NCBI RefSeq assembly: GCF_030915525.1
Contig: NZ_CP133269.1
Span: 3,693,001-3,757,000 of the forward strand
Source: Neobacillus sp. PS2-9
GTDB lineage: Bacteria > Bacillota > Bacilli > Bacillales > Cytobacillaceae
Direction of reading: 5' to 3'
Length of the DNA: 64,000 bases
A program made the translations under genes and the position numbers. Positions 9,656 through 17,968 of the stretch are shown here, piece by piece; the stretch's first letter is position 1, and the number at the start of each line of letters is the position of its first letter. The notes under the pieces were generated by a model that worked only from the letters and a program-made list of their open reading frames with translations, had not been told where the DNA came from and ran no database searches.

Positions 9656-10249
9656 ATGAAGAATATTGGAATGATAATTGTAATAGGTTTGCTTTTAGCG
9701 GGATGCAACACTGATAACAATAAAGAAACAGCAAAAAATGCTAATCAGTCCTTAGTAAAGGTAAAGAACAGTTATATTGAAAATGTTGATCGAAAAACTG
9801 GACAGCAAATTTCAAAGCGTTTAGTTAAATTAGCAACAAGTATTCCAAATGTAAATGATGCAACAGCAGTCGTGATAGGAAATTATGCGATTGTAGGCAT
9901 TGATGTGAATGCTAAAATTGATCGTTCTCAGGTTGGTTCAATTAAATATTCTGTAGCTGAAAGTCTGCGAAAAGACCCTTACGGCGCCAAGGCTGTTGTT
10001 GTAGCCGATGCTGACACAACTGCTCGATTAAAGGAGATACAAGGTGATATTAATAAGGGAAGACCGGTTCAGGGAATAATGGAAGAACTGGCAGATGTAG
10101 CTGGTAGGTTAATGCCAGAAATTCCTGGAGACTTAATCACACCAAGCCCTAAGAATTCCACAGAAAAGCCAAAACATAAACTTCCAGAGAAGAAGGAAAA
10201 ACAATTGAGAAAAGAACAAAATGATCAATCTAATCACTATAAAGAATAA
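9656..10249 (+). CDS. ylaJ: YhcN/YlaJ-family sporulation lipoprotein
   Basis: Lipoprotein of 197 aa. The signal peptide ends at the lipobox LLLAGC (about residue 17). The YhcN/YlaJ domain follows, including VKLATSIPNVNDATAVVIGN and KDPYGAKAVVVADADT. The tail is Lys/Glu/Gln-rich and low complexity. Members of this family are associated with spores and germination in Bacillus. A TGGAGG ribosome site precedes the ATG. It is divergent from phoH. Its stop codon abuts a family-2 repeat that starts on the stop codon's last base. Confidence 0.9.
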   Translation: MKNIGMIIVIGLLLAGCNTDNNKETAKNANQSLVKVKNSYIENVDRKTGQQISKRLVKLATSIPNVNDATAVVIGNYAIVGIDVNAKIDRSQVGSIKYSVAESLRKDPYGAKAVVVADADTTARLKEIQGDINKGRPVQGIMEELADVAGRLMPEIPGDLITPSPKNSTEKPKHKLPEKKEKQLRKEQNDQSNHYKE

Positions 10250-10392
10250 GAAAAGCGGAAGCGCCTCGGTCAGCCCCGACAGGCTAATGTTCTTCTGCAA
10301 GAAAGTCGCTCTTTGACTTTTATTGCAGAAGGTTATTTGACCCGAGGGGCTAGGCGCTGGAGCTGGACAATTCTCGAAGTCGAATTTTATAC
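10249..10392 (+). repeat. Family-2 palindromic repeat, copy 1
   Basis: A 144-bp repeat beginning AGAAAAGCGGAAGCGCC and ending CGAATTTTATAC. The outer stem pairs GCGCC..CAGCCCC with GGGGCTAGGCGC. A long inner arm pairs TTCTGCAA with TTGCAGAA. The inner stem bases differ from the other copies in a compensated way. It follows ylaJ directly. Confidence 0.85.
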
Positions 10393-10403
10393 CTTCTTTT
10401 TAT

Positions 10404-10432
10404 GTAGAAAAAGCTTAGGATTCCCTAAGCTT
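10404..10432 (-). terminator. Terminator of the flavin-barrel gene
   Basis: On the minus strand AAGCTTAGG pairs with CCTAAGCTT and runs into TTTTTC. The stop codon TAG of the gene lies inside the stem. Confidence 0.75.
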
Positions 10433-10880
10433 TTTTCATTGCATCCATAACCTGATTATCTAATTTTTGAGCTGCATTTTTATCATATGTCTTATCATAT
10501 TGTACTTCTGTCACTATTTTTGAGCCGTAAAACATAACATCCCTGACTTCTTTAATAGCAACTTCAACCAATGCCAGCTTTAATGGCACCTCTTCCAGTC
10601 GTTCTACTTTAATCTGTGCTTCCCCTTGAATGGAGTAGGTAGATTCATTTGCAATGAGGTTAATCACTACCATGTTATTTTTATTAATATTTTCTAATAT
10701 TCGGGAACGGTTATCTACAGAAAAATAAATGGTATTTTCATCCTTCGCTAACACCCAGGAAATTGCACTTACATTGGGTCCCCCAGTTTCATGATCGACT
10801 GTTGCTAACGTTACAAATCGTTCTTTTTGTAACTCATCATATAACGGCTTAATTAATTTTTGTTCTACTTGATTTGGCAT
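10425..10880 (-). CDS. Pyridoxamine 5'-phosphate oxidase-like flavin-binding protein
   Basis: A 151-residue single-domain protein with the split beta-barrel fold signature of the pyridoxamine 5'-phosphate oxidase-like superfamily. The segment RFVTLATVDHETGGPNVSAI is followed by TIYFSVDNRSRILENINKN. Such proteins bind FMN or F420 and reduce varied small molecules; the substrate cannot be read from the sequence. AAAGGGG lies before the ATG. It is a single-gene unit with its own terminator, inserted relative to the B. subtilis ylaJ-ylaI order. Confidence 0.75.
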   Translation of the reverse strand: MPNQVEQKLIKPLYDELQKERFVTLATVDHETGGPNVSAISWVLAKDENTIYFSVDNRSRILENINKNNMVVINLIANESTYSIQGEAQIKVERLEEVPLKLALVEVAIKEVRDVMFYGSKIVTEVQYDKTYDKNAAQKLDNQVMDAMKKA

Positions 10881-11005
10881 TCCTACAACCCCTTTAAATT
10901 GTCCTTACACTGTAATAAACAGATAATCTCATATTACTACTATCCCTTTTTTGGTTCAACTTTAACCAATTGATTCCTGTCTGCTTTCTAACATGGTATA
11001 CTATA

Positions 11006-11082
11006 AGAAAAGCGGAAGCGCCTTGGTCAGCCCCGAGGGGTTAGGCGCTGGAGCTGGACAATTCTCGAAGTGAATTTTATAC
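11006..11082 (+). repeat. Family-2 palindromic repeat, short copy 2
   Basis: A 77-bp version with the same ends as the 144-bp copies but lacking the whole inner arm. The sequence passes directly from GTCAGCCCCGA to GGGGTTAGGCGC. The missing block in full-length copies lies between two CCCGA repeats, so deletion by slippage is likely. Confidence 0.8.
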
Positions 11083-11139
11083 TTTCCTATTATATAATAC
11101 AAACATTCTGTTTTTAGAAAGAGTTGAAGAGGTGCCTTA

Positions 11140-11340
11140 ATGCGAGTAAAATGTGTAATTTGCGATAAAATTGAATCGATTGAAAATGAATCGTTGATAG
11201 CTAAGAGGCTTCGTAATCGCCCCATCCATACATACATGTGTAATGAATGCAGTGAAAGAATTACAGAGAAAACGAATGCCCGAATAGAAACAGGAAACTT
11301 TAAATTATTTCGTACCAAATCCGAGAAAGATGAGTGGTAA
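11140..11340 (+). CDS. ylaI: YlaI, zinc-ribbon-like protein (DUF2197)
   Basis: A 66-residue protein with two CxxC knuckles, CVIC near residue 5 and CNEC near residue 34. This is consistent with a structural zinc ribbon. The core AKRLRNRPIHTYMC is strongly conserved in Bacillus YlaI. No function is established. AGAGG precedes the ATG. It sits between a short family-2 repeat and a strong bidirectional terminator. Confidence 0.88.
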   Translation: MRVKCVICDKIESIENESLIAKRLRNRPIHTYMCNECSERITEKTNARIETGNFKLFRTKSEKDEW

Positions 11341-11342
11341 CT

Positions 11343-11368
11343 AGAAAAGCGGAAACGCCCGTTCAGCA
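11343..11368 (+). repeat. Family-2 repeat fragment
   Basis: Only the left end of the family-2 repeat is recognisable here (AGAAAAGCGGAAACGCCCG, then TTCAGCA). It sits two bases after the ylaI stop. The rest of the element is missing, so this looks like a decayed or truncated copy. Confidence 0.6.
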
Positions 11369-11382
11369 ACCAAAAAACAAAA

Positions 11383-11421
11383 ACCGCTTGCTCTAATTAT
11401 ATAGAGCAAGCGGTTTTTTTT
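11383..11421. terminator. Strong bidirectional terminator
   Basis: ACCGCTTGCTCT pairs perfectly with AGAGCAAGCGGT over an 8-base loop. T-runs flank it on the plus side and A-runs on the other, serving ylaI and the convergent gene at 11421. Confidence 0.9.
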
Positions 11422-11714
11422 TAATCTTCAATCGGATAATTCTCATACTTTTCAGGTTCTTGATTGATTTGATTTAACATAATCTCAATCAATTCACGCG
11501 GATAACGAACCTTCTTTGTTTCATCACCTTGTTGGTAGGTAACATAATACATGACAGCATCTGTTGTGATGCTTAGATTTGAGACGTGATGCTGATTAGT
11601 TAGCATATCGTCAAAAAAGGCACGAGTTTCTTGTGCTGCTGTGTCATCTGGACGGGCATCACAAACAACTTTAATCGTAAGCCAATTATACAGTGCATCT
11701 TGTAAGGATTTCAT
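11421..11714 (-). CDS. Conserved hypothetical protein (97 aa)
   Basis: Soluble acidic protein of 97 residues, beginning MKSLQDALYNWLTIKVVCDA and ending in an acidic tail. There are no membrane spans, signal or catalytic motif, and I do not recognise a named family. A GGGGG run seven to eight bases upstream supports the ATG. It follows ylaH by 14 bp on the same strand, so the two are probably cotranscribed, with the strong terminator directly after it. Confidence 0.75.
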   Translation of the reverse strand: MKSLQDALYNWLTIKVVCDARPDDTAAQETRAFFDDMLTNQHHVSNLSITTDAVMYYVTYQQGDETKKVRYPRELIEIMLNQINQEPEKYENYPIED

Positions 11715-11728
11715 TCTTTAAACCCCCG

Positions 11729-12046
11729 TTATTTCGCTTCAGCCTGATGCTTTTTTGATTGGTGCAGGCGGATTTTATAAATAATTAACAACAATGCAGC
11801 TGCACCTAAACCTTCTGCTATTGGTAGGGCATATGAAAAAAACAACATAAACACACATCCAACACAGAGGCTAATATAAATTACTATGTTTTTCAAAAGA
11901 GGCAGTTTTTTTGCAAAGCCTAACCGATAGACAATTACAGACAGGATGACAATAAATACATATTGTAGTAACACTCCTGTTTCTACATCGTTCGTTAGCT
12001 CAATAAAAAATCTAAGACTTGGGGAAAAGGATTTTAAATCTTCCAC
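11729..12046 (-). CDS. ylaH: YlaH-like membrane protein
   Basis: Small integral membrane protein with three or four hydrophobic segments (VLLQYVFIVILSVIVYRL and two later stretches) and a basic C-terminus. With a GTG start at 12046 it is 105 aa, equal to B. subtilis YlaH. A GTG three codons earlier overlaps the AGAGGTG ribosome site and is unlikely. Function unknown. It sits 17 bp downstream of typA, as in B. subtilis. Confidence 0.8.
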   Translation of the reverse strand: MEDLKSFSPSLRFFIELTNDVETGVLLQYVFIVILSVIVYRLGFAKKLPLLKNIVIYISLCVGCVFMLFFSYALPIAEGLGAAALLLIIYKIRLHQSKKHQAEAK

Positions 12047-12063
12047 AGCGTGCACCTCTTTAA

Positions 12064-13902
12064 TTAGCTTAATTCAGCAACCTTTTTCTTTTTAGCCGCT
12101 CTTTCACGTTCATTTTTATCAAGAATTTTCTTACGAAGACGAATCGATTCTGGAGTTACCTCACAATATTCGTCATCATTTAAATATTCTAATGACTCTT
12201 CTAATGTCATGATGCGCGGTTTTTTAATAACAGACGTTTGGTCTTTATTAGCTGAACGAACATTTGTCGCCTGTTTCATTTTTGTAATATTAACAGTGAT
12301 GTCATTTTCGCGAGTGTTTTCGCCAACGATCATCCCCTCGTAAATTTCCGTACCTGGTTCAACGAAAATGGTTCCGCGGTCTTCTATTTGCATGATACCA
12401 TATGTTGATGCTTTTCCTGATTCCATTGATACAAGTACACCTTGGTGTCTTCCACCAACTTGACCTGACAACATTGGCTGGTAGCTATCAAAGGTATGGT
12501 TAATAATTCCATAACCTCGAGTCATTGTTAAGAACTCGGTTGTGTAACCAATTAATCCTCGTGCTGGTACGTTAAAGATTAAGCGCACCTGACCTGAACC
12601 ATTGTTAACCATGTCTATCATTTCGCCTTTACGGGCACCAATGGATTCCATTACTGAACCAGTATGTTCTTCTGGTACATCAATTTGTACTCTTTCAACT
12701 GGTTCACAGCGTACACCATCAATAACTTTAACGATAACTTCTGGTTTTGAAACTTGGAGCTCGTAGCCTTCACGACGCATGTTTTCAATTAGGATTGATA
12801 AGTGAAGTTCACCGCGGCCAGAAACGATCCATGCATCTGGTGAATCTGTATTTTCAACACGTAAGCTTACGTCTGTTTGCAATTGAGCGCGTAATCTTTC
12901 TTCAATCTTTCTTGAAGTTAGATACTTACCTTCTCTACCTGCAAATGGACTGTTATTTACAACAAAAGTCATCTGTAATGTAGGCTCATCGATTCGTAGA
13001 ATTGGTAGTGCTTCCTGATGTTCAACTGGACATACCGTTTCACCAACATTTATATCTTCCATCCCTGAAACAGCGATCAAATCGCCGGCAACTGCTTCTT
13101 CTATTTCTTGTCGTTTTAATCCAAAGAAACCAAAAATTTTGGTCACACGGAATTGCTTAACTGAACCATCTAATTTCATCAGTGCTACTTGTTGTCCGAC
13201 TTTCATTGTACCGCGGAAAACACGACCGATTCCGATTCTTCCAACATAATCATTGTAATCGAGAAGGGCAACTTGGAATTGCAATGGATCTTCACGATTG
13301 TCAACTGGGGCAGGGATATATTCAACGATAGCATCATACAATGATTGCATATTTTCATCTTGCTTTTCTGGGTTGGTACTTGCTGTACCATTAATTGCTG
13401 AAGCGTAAATAACCGGGAATTCCAACTGGTCTTCAGTTGCTTCAAGTTCGATAAACAAATCGATTACTTCATCGATTACCTCTGCTGGTCGAGCGAAGTC
13501 ACGGTCAATTTTATTAACAACAACAATTGGAGTTAAATTCTGCTCCAAAGCCTTTTTAAGAACAAAACGCGTTTGTGGCATACAGCCTTCATATGCATCA
13601 ACGATAAGCAATACACCGTCAACCATTTTCATGATTCGTTCAACTTCACCGCCAAAATCTGCGTGTCCTGGTGTATCTAAAATATTGATTCTTTTATCTT
13701 TGTATTGAATTGCGGTATTTTTTGCCAAAATGGTAATTCCACGTTCTCTTTCCAAGTCATTGGAGTCCATTGCACGTTCTTCCACATGCTCATTGCTACG
13801 AAACGTTCCAGATTGTTTTAACAATTGGTCAACCAACGTTGTTTTCCCGTGGTCAACGTGAGCAATGATGGCTATATTACGAATATCTTCTCTTATTTTC
13901 AA
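12064..13902 (-). CDS. typA: Ribosome-associated GTPase TypA/BipA
   Basis: Translational GTPase of the EF-G/LepA group that assists ribosome assembly and stress or cold adaptation. G motifs are visible: HVDHGKTT (G1, about 15-22), DTPGHADFGGEVER (G3) and VVNKIDR (G4). Domain II, EF-G-like domains and the BipA-specific C-terminal region follow, including TRGYGIINHTFDSY. The start is TTG at 13902 with AGGAGTGG upstream. At 612 aa it matches family length. ylaH follows on the same strand. Confidence 0.96.
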   Translation of the reverse strand: MKIREDIRNIAIIAHVDHGKTTLVDQLLKQSGTFRSNEHVEERAMDSNDLERERGITILAKNTAIQYKDKRINILDTPGHADFGGEVERIMKMVDGVLLIVDAYEGCMPQTRFVLKKALEQNLTPIVVVNKIDRDFARPAEVIDEVIDLFIELEATEDQLEFPVIYASAINGTASTNPEKQDENMQSLYDAIVEYIPAPVDNREDPLQFQVALLDYNDYVGRIGIGRVFRGTMKVGQQVALMKLDGSVKQFRVTKIFGFFGLKRQEIEEAVAGDLIAVSGMEDINVGETVCPVEHQEALPILRIDEPTLQMTFVVNNSPFAGREGKYLTSRKIEERLRAQLQTDVSLRVENTDSPDAWIVSGRGELHLSILIENMRREGYELQVSKPEVIVKVIDGVRCEPVERVQIDVPEEHTGSVMESIGARKGEMIDMVNNGSGQVRLIFNVPARGLIGYTTEFLTMTRGYGIINHTFDSYQPMLSGQVGGRHQGVLVSMESGKASTYGIMQIEDRGTIFVEPGTEIYEGMIVGENTRENDITVNITKMKQATNVRSANKDQTSVIKKPRIMTLEESLEYLNDDEYCEVTPESIRLRKKILDKNERERAAKKKKVAELS

Positions 13903-14090
13903 AAAATTCCACTCCTACCTATATTCTAAAAATAAAACTATTTATAGTTTCCCATATACAACTAAAACATTATACCATAATTAAAGTGGAAACCTATAAG
14001 CATTTTATGTAGAATATAAAATAAAGCTAAAAAACACAAGTCAAACTGTTTTTTTTTTAATGTAGGACTTGCTATAAAAGGGGTAATAAA

Positions 14091-14276
14091 ATGAATAAGA
14101 TTAAGTGGCCAATGCTTGTTTATTCTATTCTTGCAGCAGTTTGTATCATGGGAATTGGAATTGCAATTGGAGAACAGAGCGTGTTAGGAGCAGCTTTCTG
14201 CGTCCTTGGATGTTTTGTCATTATGGGATTAGGGTTTAAAACAAAAAAGAAAATGAGAGAAAACGGGGAACTATAA
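14091..14276 (+). CDS. ylaF: YlaF, two-span small membrane protein
   Basis: A 61-residue protein with two hydrophobic segments separated by a short loop (IGEQ), and a basic tail KTKKKMREN. Size and location, divergent from typA, match B. subtilis YlaF. AAAGGGG precedes the ATG. Function unknown. Confidence 0.82.
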   Translation: MNKIKWPMLVYSILAAVCIMGIGIAIGEQSVLGAAFCVLGCFVIMGLGFKTKKKMRENGEL

Positions 14277-14286
14277 ACAATCTTAA

Positions 14287-14315
14287 AAAAAGAAGCCATC
14301 GAGGCTTCTTTTTTT
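14287..14315. terminator. Bidirectional terminator ylaF/suhB
   Basis: AAAGAAGCC pairs with GGCTTCTTT over an ATCGA loop, with T-runs in both directions, between convergent ylaF and suhB. Confidence 0.85.
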
Positions 14316-15111
14316 ACCATTTACCATTTTTTAGATATTCTTTCAAAATGGTTTGATGTAAACCTGGTTTAGCGGTGAACAGAGAGTCCTGGGAAATGAA
14401 ATCCAGCTTTTCTCCTCTTAAATTCGTAACTATTCCACCAAGTTCTTCAATAATGACTGCCCCTGCAGCAACATCCCATGGAGATAACCTCATCGACAAG
14501 TACGCATCAACACGGCCTGTTGCCACAAACACCATTTCAAGTGCGGCCGTTCCATATGAACGAGTCCCCCTTGCAGCTTTAACTAGAGGTATCATTAAAT
14601 GATGATCAATGCGATGATTCTCCATCACCCAGGTAGCATTAAGCGCAATGATGGAATCCTCAACTTTTGCTTCTTTTAAGGGTGGGATAGGCTTATCATT
14701 TAAAAATGCGCCACCCCCACGTTTGGCATGATATAACTCATCATGAACTACATCATAAATAAGTCCTACTTTGCCTATTCCGTCTTCGTACACGCCAAGA
14801 GAAATGGCAAAATTTCTTTGTTGATGGATAAAATTCATTGTTCCATCTATCGGATCAATCAGCCAGACAACCCCCTCAAGGGTAGTAAATTCGTCACCAA
14901 ATCCTTCTTCCCCCATAATATGATGACCGGGATAAACATCCCTAATTTTCTTTATAAAAAACTGTTCTATTTCTTTATCCATATTCGTTACGAGATCATT
15001 ACGGTTTGTTTTCGTCTGGATATTCAATGTCTTATCAAAGGATAATCGAATAGTCTCTCCGGCTTCCTTGACCCATTGCTTGGCATGAGTATAAACTTCT
15101 TCCCAATTCAT
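14314..15111 (-). CDS. suhB: Inositol monophosphatase family protein (YktC)
   Basis: Mg-dependent phosphatase of the FIG/inositol monophosphatase superfamily, 265 aa. The metal-site motifs are present: MGEEGFG (Glu ligand), WLIDPIDGTMNFIHQ (the D-P-x-D-G-T signature) and SPWDVAAGAVI (the late WD motif). The substrate may be inositol phosphate or another sugar phosphate. GGAGG precedes the ATG. Corresponds to B. subtilis YktC by neighbours. Confidence 0.92.
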   Translation of the reverse strand: MNWEEVYTHAKQWVKEAGETIRLSFDKTLNIQTKTNRNDLVTNMDKEIEQFFIKKIRDVYPGHHIMGEEGFGDEFTTLEGVVWLIDPIDGTMNFIHQQRNFAISLGVYEDGIGKVGLIYDVVHDELYHAKRGGGAFLNDKPIPPLKEAKVEDSIIALNATWVMENHRIDHHLMIPLVKAARGTRSYGTAALEMVFVATGRVDAYLSMRLSPWDVAAGAVIIEELGGIVTNLRGEKLDFISQDSLFTAKPGLHQTILKEYLKNGKW

Positions 15112-15267
15112 TATTTACCTCCAATGATCTTATTTTCCAATGTATGTAGTATGGAACATGACCATTCCATTGATGTACTTATAGCTTAATCAAATTAAAG
15201 GATCACATCAACTTTTTGACATAACTTGTTTTAAGTTAAATTAATCACACAAAAGCACAATAATAAA

Positions 15268-15301
15268 CGAACTCCCCTTACTAAAATTTCGGAGTTCGTT
15301 T
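15268..15301 (-). terminator. Weak terminator-like stem downstream of ykzI
   Basis: ACGAACTCC pairs with GGAGTTCGT around a long loop; only short T stretches flank it. It is the only structure I see in the 15112-15392 gap. Confidence 0.4.
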
Positions 15302-15392
15302 AGGTAAATCCCTTCACTATTCTTTTTCTGTCCCTTCTTATTTGTTTCTCTTTAGATAAATAAGTACGTACTTAGGGTTCATAAAAGTGCTA

Positions 15393-15587
15393 TTAAAGAG
15401 CCTTTAATCGTAATAATTCCTGACGAATTCTCTCTAACTTTTGTTTACATTCTTTCATTTTCTTCTCATTCTTTTCTTCAATTGCTTCAAATAAGGTTGC
15501 TAATTCATAATCCATTTCTAATCTTAAAACAGCTGTTCTTTCCTTTTCGCCTGCTTTTTTTAAAGAAGTATTCATTAGTTGTTTCAT
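15393..15587 (-). CDS. ykzI: YkzI-like small coiled-coil protein
   Basis: A 64-residue, highly charged, probably helical protein (LEMDYELATLFEAIEEKNEK then KECKQKLERIRQELLRLKAL). GGGGAGAGG precedes the ATG. Its place between suhB (yktC) and yktB is where B. subtilis has ykzI; the name rests mostly on that synteny. Confidence 0.65.
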   Translation of the reverse strand: MKQLMNTSLKKAGEKERTAVLRLEMDYELATLFEAIEEKNEKKMKECKQKLERIRQELLRLKAL

Positions 15588-15765
15588 CTTTCCTCTCCCC
15601 TTTCTTATTATTGACTTACTTTTCAGATTATTTTTTTACTGTATAATATGAGGCTGCTTGATATGTTGCAACAAATATGTGCTCTAACCTAGAAGTGCAA
15701 CAAACTTCTTCAAATTTCTTTCCTATGCTACAATAAGTGACAAATGGCTTGTTGGAGGTATTATG

Positions 15766-16398
15766 ATGGATTTCAAGGGTTTTACACATGAGGATTTTGA
15801 TGTTTTTTTAATAGATGGCTTAGAGGCAAGAATGGAAGCATTAAAAAGTACTATTCGTCCAAAACTTGAAGAGCTCGGTCAATATTTTGCACCTACCTTA
15901 TCTACACTTACTGGTGATGAAATGTTTGTTCATGTAGCTAAACATGCTAGAAGAACAATCAATCCACCAAAGGATACATGGGTAGCATTTGCTAATAATT
16001 CTAGAGGCTATAAAATGCTACCTCACTTTCAAATTGGGTTGTGGAATACCCATTTATTCATTTGGTTTGCTGTAATATATGAAGCACCATTAAAAACTAC
16101 AATTGCTGAGAGATTTTTAAAAAAAGCAAACACAATATATAAGGAAGTTCCCTCTGGATTTGCATGGTCAGTCGACCATATGAAACCAGAAACAGTTAAA
16201 CAAGATGAATTATCAAAGAAAGACCTTATGGCAATTTTCGAAAGACTGAAGAGTGTAAAAAAAGCGGAATTACTCTGTGGGTTAACCCTCGATAAAGAAA
16301 AGGCTATTGAGTTAGGTTCTGAAGGGTTGATCCAGCAGATTGAACATGTTTTTCAAACAGTTGCCCCGTTATATAAACTGGCTCAAAATATTAAATAA
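15766..16398 (+). CDS. yktB: YktB, UPF0637 (DUF1054) protein
   Basis: Soluble protein of about 210 residues belonging to the YktB/UPF0637 family, with conserved segments GFTHEDFDVF, RRTINPPKDTWVAFA and MLPHFQIGLW. Function is not established. Two adjacent ATGs (15763, 15766) are possible; GGAGG is seven bases from the second, which I prefer. The gene is followed by the 52-bp tandem array and an IS, which separate it from yktA. Confidence 0.88.
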   Translation: MDFKGFTHEDFDVFLIDGLEARMEALKSTIRPKLEELGQYFAPTLSTLTGDEMFVHVAKHARRTINPPKDTWVAFANNSRGYKMLPHFQIGLWNTHLFIWFAVIYEAPLKTTIAERFLKKANTIYKEVPSGFAWSVDHMKPETVKQDELSKKDLMAIFERLKSVKKAELLCGLTLDKEKAIELGSEGLIQQIEHVFQTVAPLYKLAQNIK

Positions 16399-16425
16399 AG
16401 AAGTTTTTATAAATTTTTATTTACG

Positions 16426-16567
16426 CAGATCCAATCTATGTTACCAAAATCATTCACACTTGCCTTGTTCGGTCTCGTAGAACCCGTCTATGTTACCCAA
16501 ATGGTTCTCGATTGCCTTGTTCGGTCACGTAGACCCCTTCTATGTTACCCAAATGGTTCTCGATTGC
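16426..16567 (+). repeat. 52-bp tandem repeat array, left part
   Basis: Two recognisable 52-bp units (16456-16507, 16508-16559) preceded by a degenerate one. They end in the 8 bases TCGATTGC, which are duplicated on the far side of the IS. The unit core is CCTTGTTCGGTCACGTAGAA followed by CCCTTCTATGTTACCCAAA. The array continues at 17969 beyond the insertion. Confidence 0.9.
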
Positions 16568-16665
16568 GATTAAGTCCATATAATTGTGTAAAAAGAAAAT
16601 GAGTCAAATTAATTCCTCATGGCTACAATGTTATCAGCGACGAAAACAATGTGGAGGAATTAATT

Positions 16666-17842
16666 ATGACTCAAATACAGTTTAACCTAAATATTGATGA
16701 TTTAAAAGATTCTGTTATGAACTCTGATATAGACGCTGTCATCAAAGCTTCTATTGTCCTTGTATTAAACTCTGTTATGGAAAAAGAACGCGATGAGTTC
16801 TTACAAGCCGGTTCTTACGAACGTTCAAGCTTACGTCGTGACTACCGCAATGGATATTATGATCGTGATTTATTATTTAGCATTGGAAAAATTACGCTTA
16901 GAGTACCTCGTACTCGTAGTGGAGAGTTTTCAACTACAGTGTTTGAACAATATGCCCGGTGTGACCAATCATTTGTATTAGCTATGCTTGAAATGGTGGT
17001 GAATGGGGTTTCCACAAGAAAGGTTTCCAATATTGTGGAACAACTCTGTGGGAATAAGGTCTCTAAATCATTTGTATCCACTCTTACAGAAAAGCTAGAT
17101 CCTGTAGTGAATCAATGGGCAAGTCGGCCCCTGAACACAATGTACTACCCATATATCTTTGCAGATGCCATGTATATCAAAGTAAGAGAACATAACCGTG
17201 TCGTATCTAAAGCTGTTTATATCGCAACGGCTGTTGACGAGAACAATAGGCGTGAAATTCTTGGTTTGAGAGTAGATCATAAAGAGAGTACTGAAGCTTG
17301 GCAGCGTTTCTTCCAATAACTTACAGTCTAGAGGTCTACAATCACCTAAGCTAATCATTTCTGATGCACACAAAGGGTTAAAAGCTGCCATCGGAACGGA
17401 GTTTGTAGGATCTGCCTGGCAAAGATGTACGGTACACTTCAAAAAGAATATCATAACCCATATGCCTAAAAAGGGTATGGATGAAGTCAAAATCGGGTTA
17501 AAGAGAATATTTGAAGTAGCGACCGTAGAGGAAGCCAGAAAATATAAGAAAGAGTTCATTGAGCAATTTAGTGGCAATTCAAAATTAGACAAGGCCATAG
17601 AAATATTAGAGGAAGGCTTCGAAGATGCCATTCAATACTTGAATGAGAAACCGAAATATCATAAGCATATTCGAAGTACAAACTCGTTAGAAAGAATCAA
17701 TGAGGAAGTCCGGAGAAGAGAGAGGGTAATTAGAATATTTCCTAATACACAGTCAGCTTTCAGATTAATTGGAGCGGTCTTAATGGACTATGCCGAGGAA
17801 GTAGGAAGAAGAATAATTCAGGACAAAGAAGAGAAAAAATAG
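16666..17842 (+). pseudogene. IS256-family transposase, frameshifted
   Basis: DDE transposase of the mutator/IS256 type. The first part (start ATG 16666 after GGAGGA) contains RRDYRNGYYDR and the first catalytic Asp in FADAMYIKVRE, then stops at 17317 after WQRFFQ. The +1 frame continues seamlessly as NNLQSRGL, with the second Asp in IISDAHKGL and the catalytic Glu in NSLERINEEVRRR. It ends at 17842. One extra C in TTCTTCC at about 17314 explains the break. IS256 members normally encode a single frame, so it is probably inactive unless it is a sequencing error or the ribosome shifts frame. Confidence 0.9.
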
Positions 17843-17857
17843 CGACCCGAAGCGCGA

Positions 17858-17905
17858 ATTTTTGGTGTACTGGAAGGGGGTACCCCCTTCCAGTACACCA
17901 AAAAT
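17858..17905. repeat. 48-bp perfect palindrome inside the IS
   Basis: ATTTTTGGTGTACTGGAAGG, then GGGTACCC at the centre, then the exact reverse complement. The arms are 24 bases with no loop. It lies 15 bp after the transposase stop. There is no U-run after the stem, so it is not a standard terminator, but it could fold into a strong hairpin or cruciform. Confidence 0.9.
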
Positions 17906-17968
17906 AAATCATCTGCTTAACATTGCTTTTCATGAGGAATGAATTTACACATAATAATGGGCTTGACT

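Larger units (their letters stand above)
16568..17968 (+). mobile_element. IS256-family insertion sequence (1401 bp), inserted in the 52-bp array
   Basis: The two 25-bp ends (16568-16592 and 17944-17968) form an imperfect inverted repeat sharing CCAT and TGTGTAAA at their inner part. The element is flanked by perfect 8-bp target duplications TCGATTGC (16560-16567 and 17969-17976). It carries one mutator-type transposase reading frame, broken by a frameshift, and a 48-bp palindrome downstream of it. Size, ends and 8-bp duplication fit IS256. Since both duplications are copies of the array unit, the array is older than the insertion. Confidence 0.92.

Noticed and set aside
11001..11369. 122-codon minus-strand frame over ylaI
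   Set aside because: Antisense to the well-supported ylaI zinc-ribbon gene and includes repeat DNA.
14287..14315. Family-2 or MITE relation of the ylaF/suhB hairpin
   Set aside because: An ordinary short terminator with no sequence in common with the repeat families.
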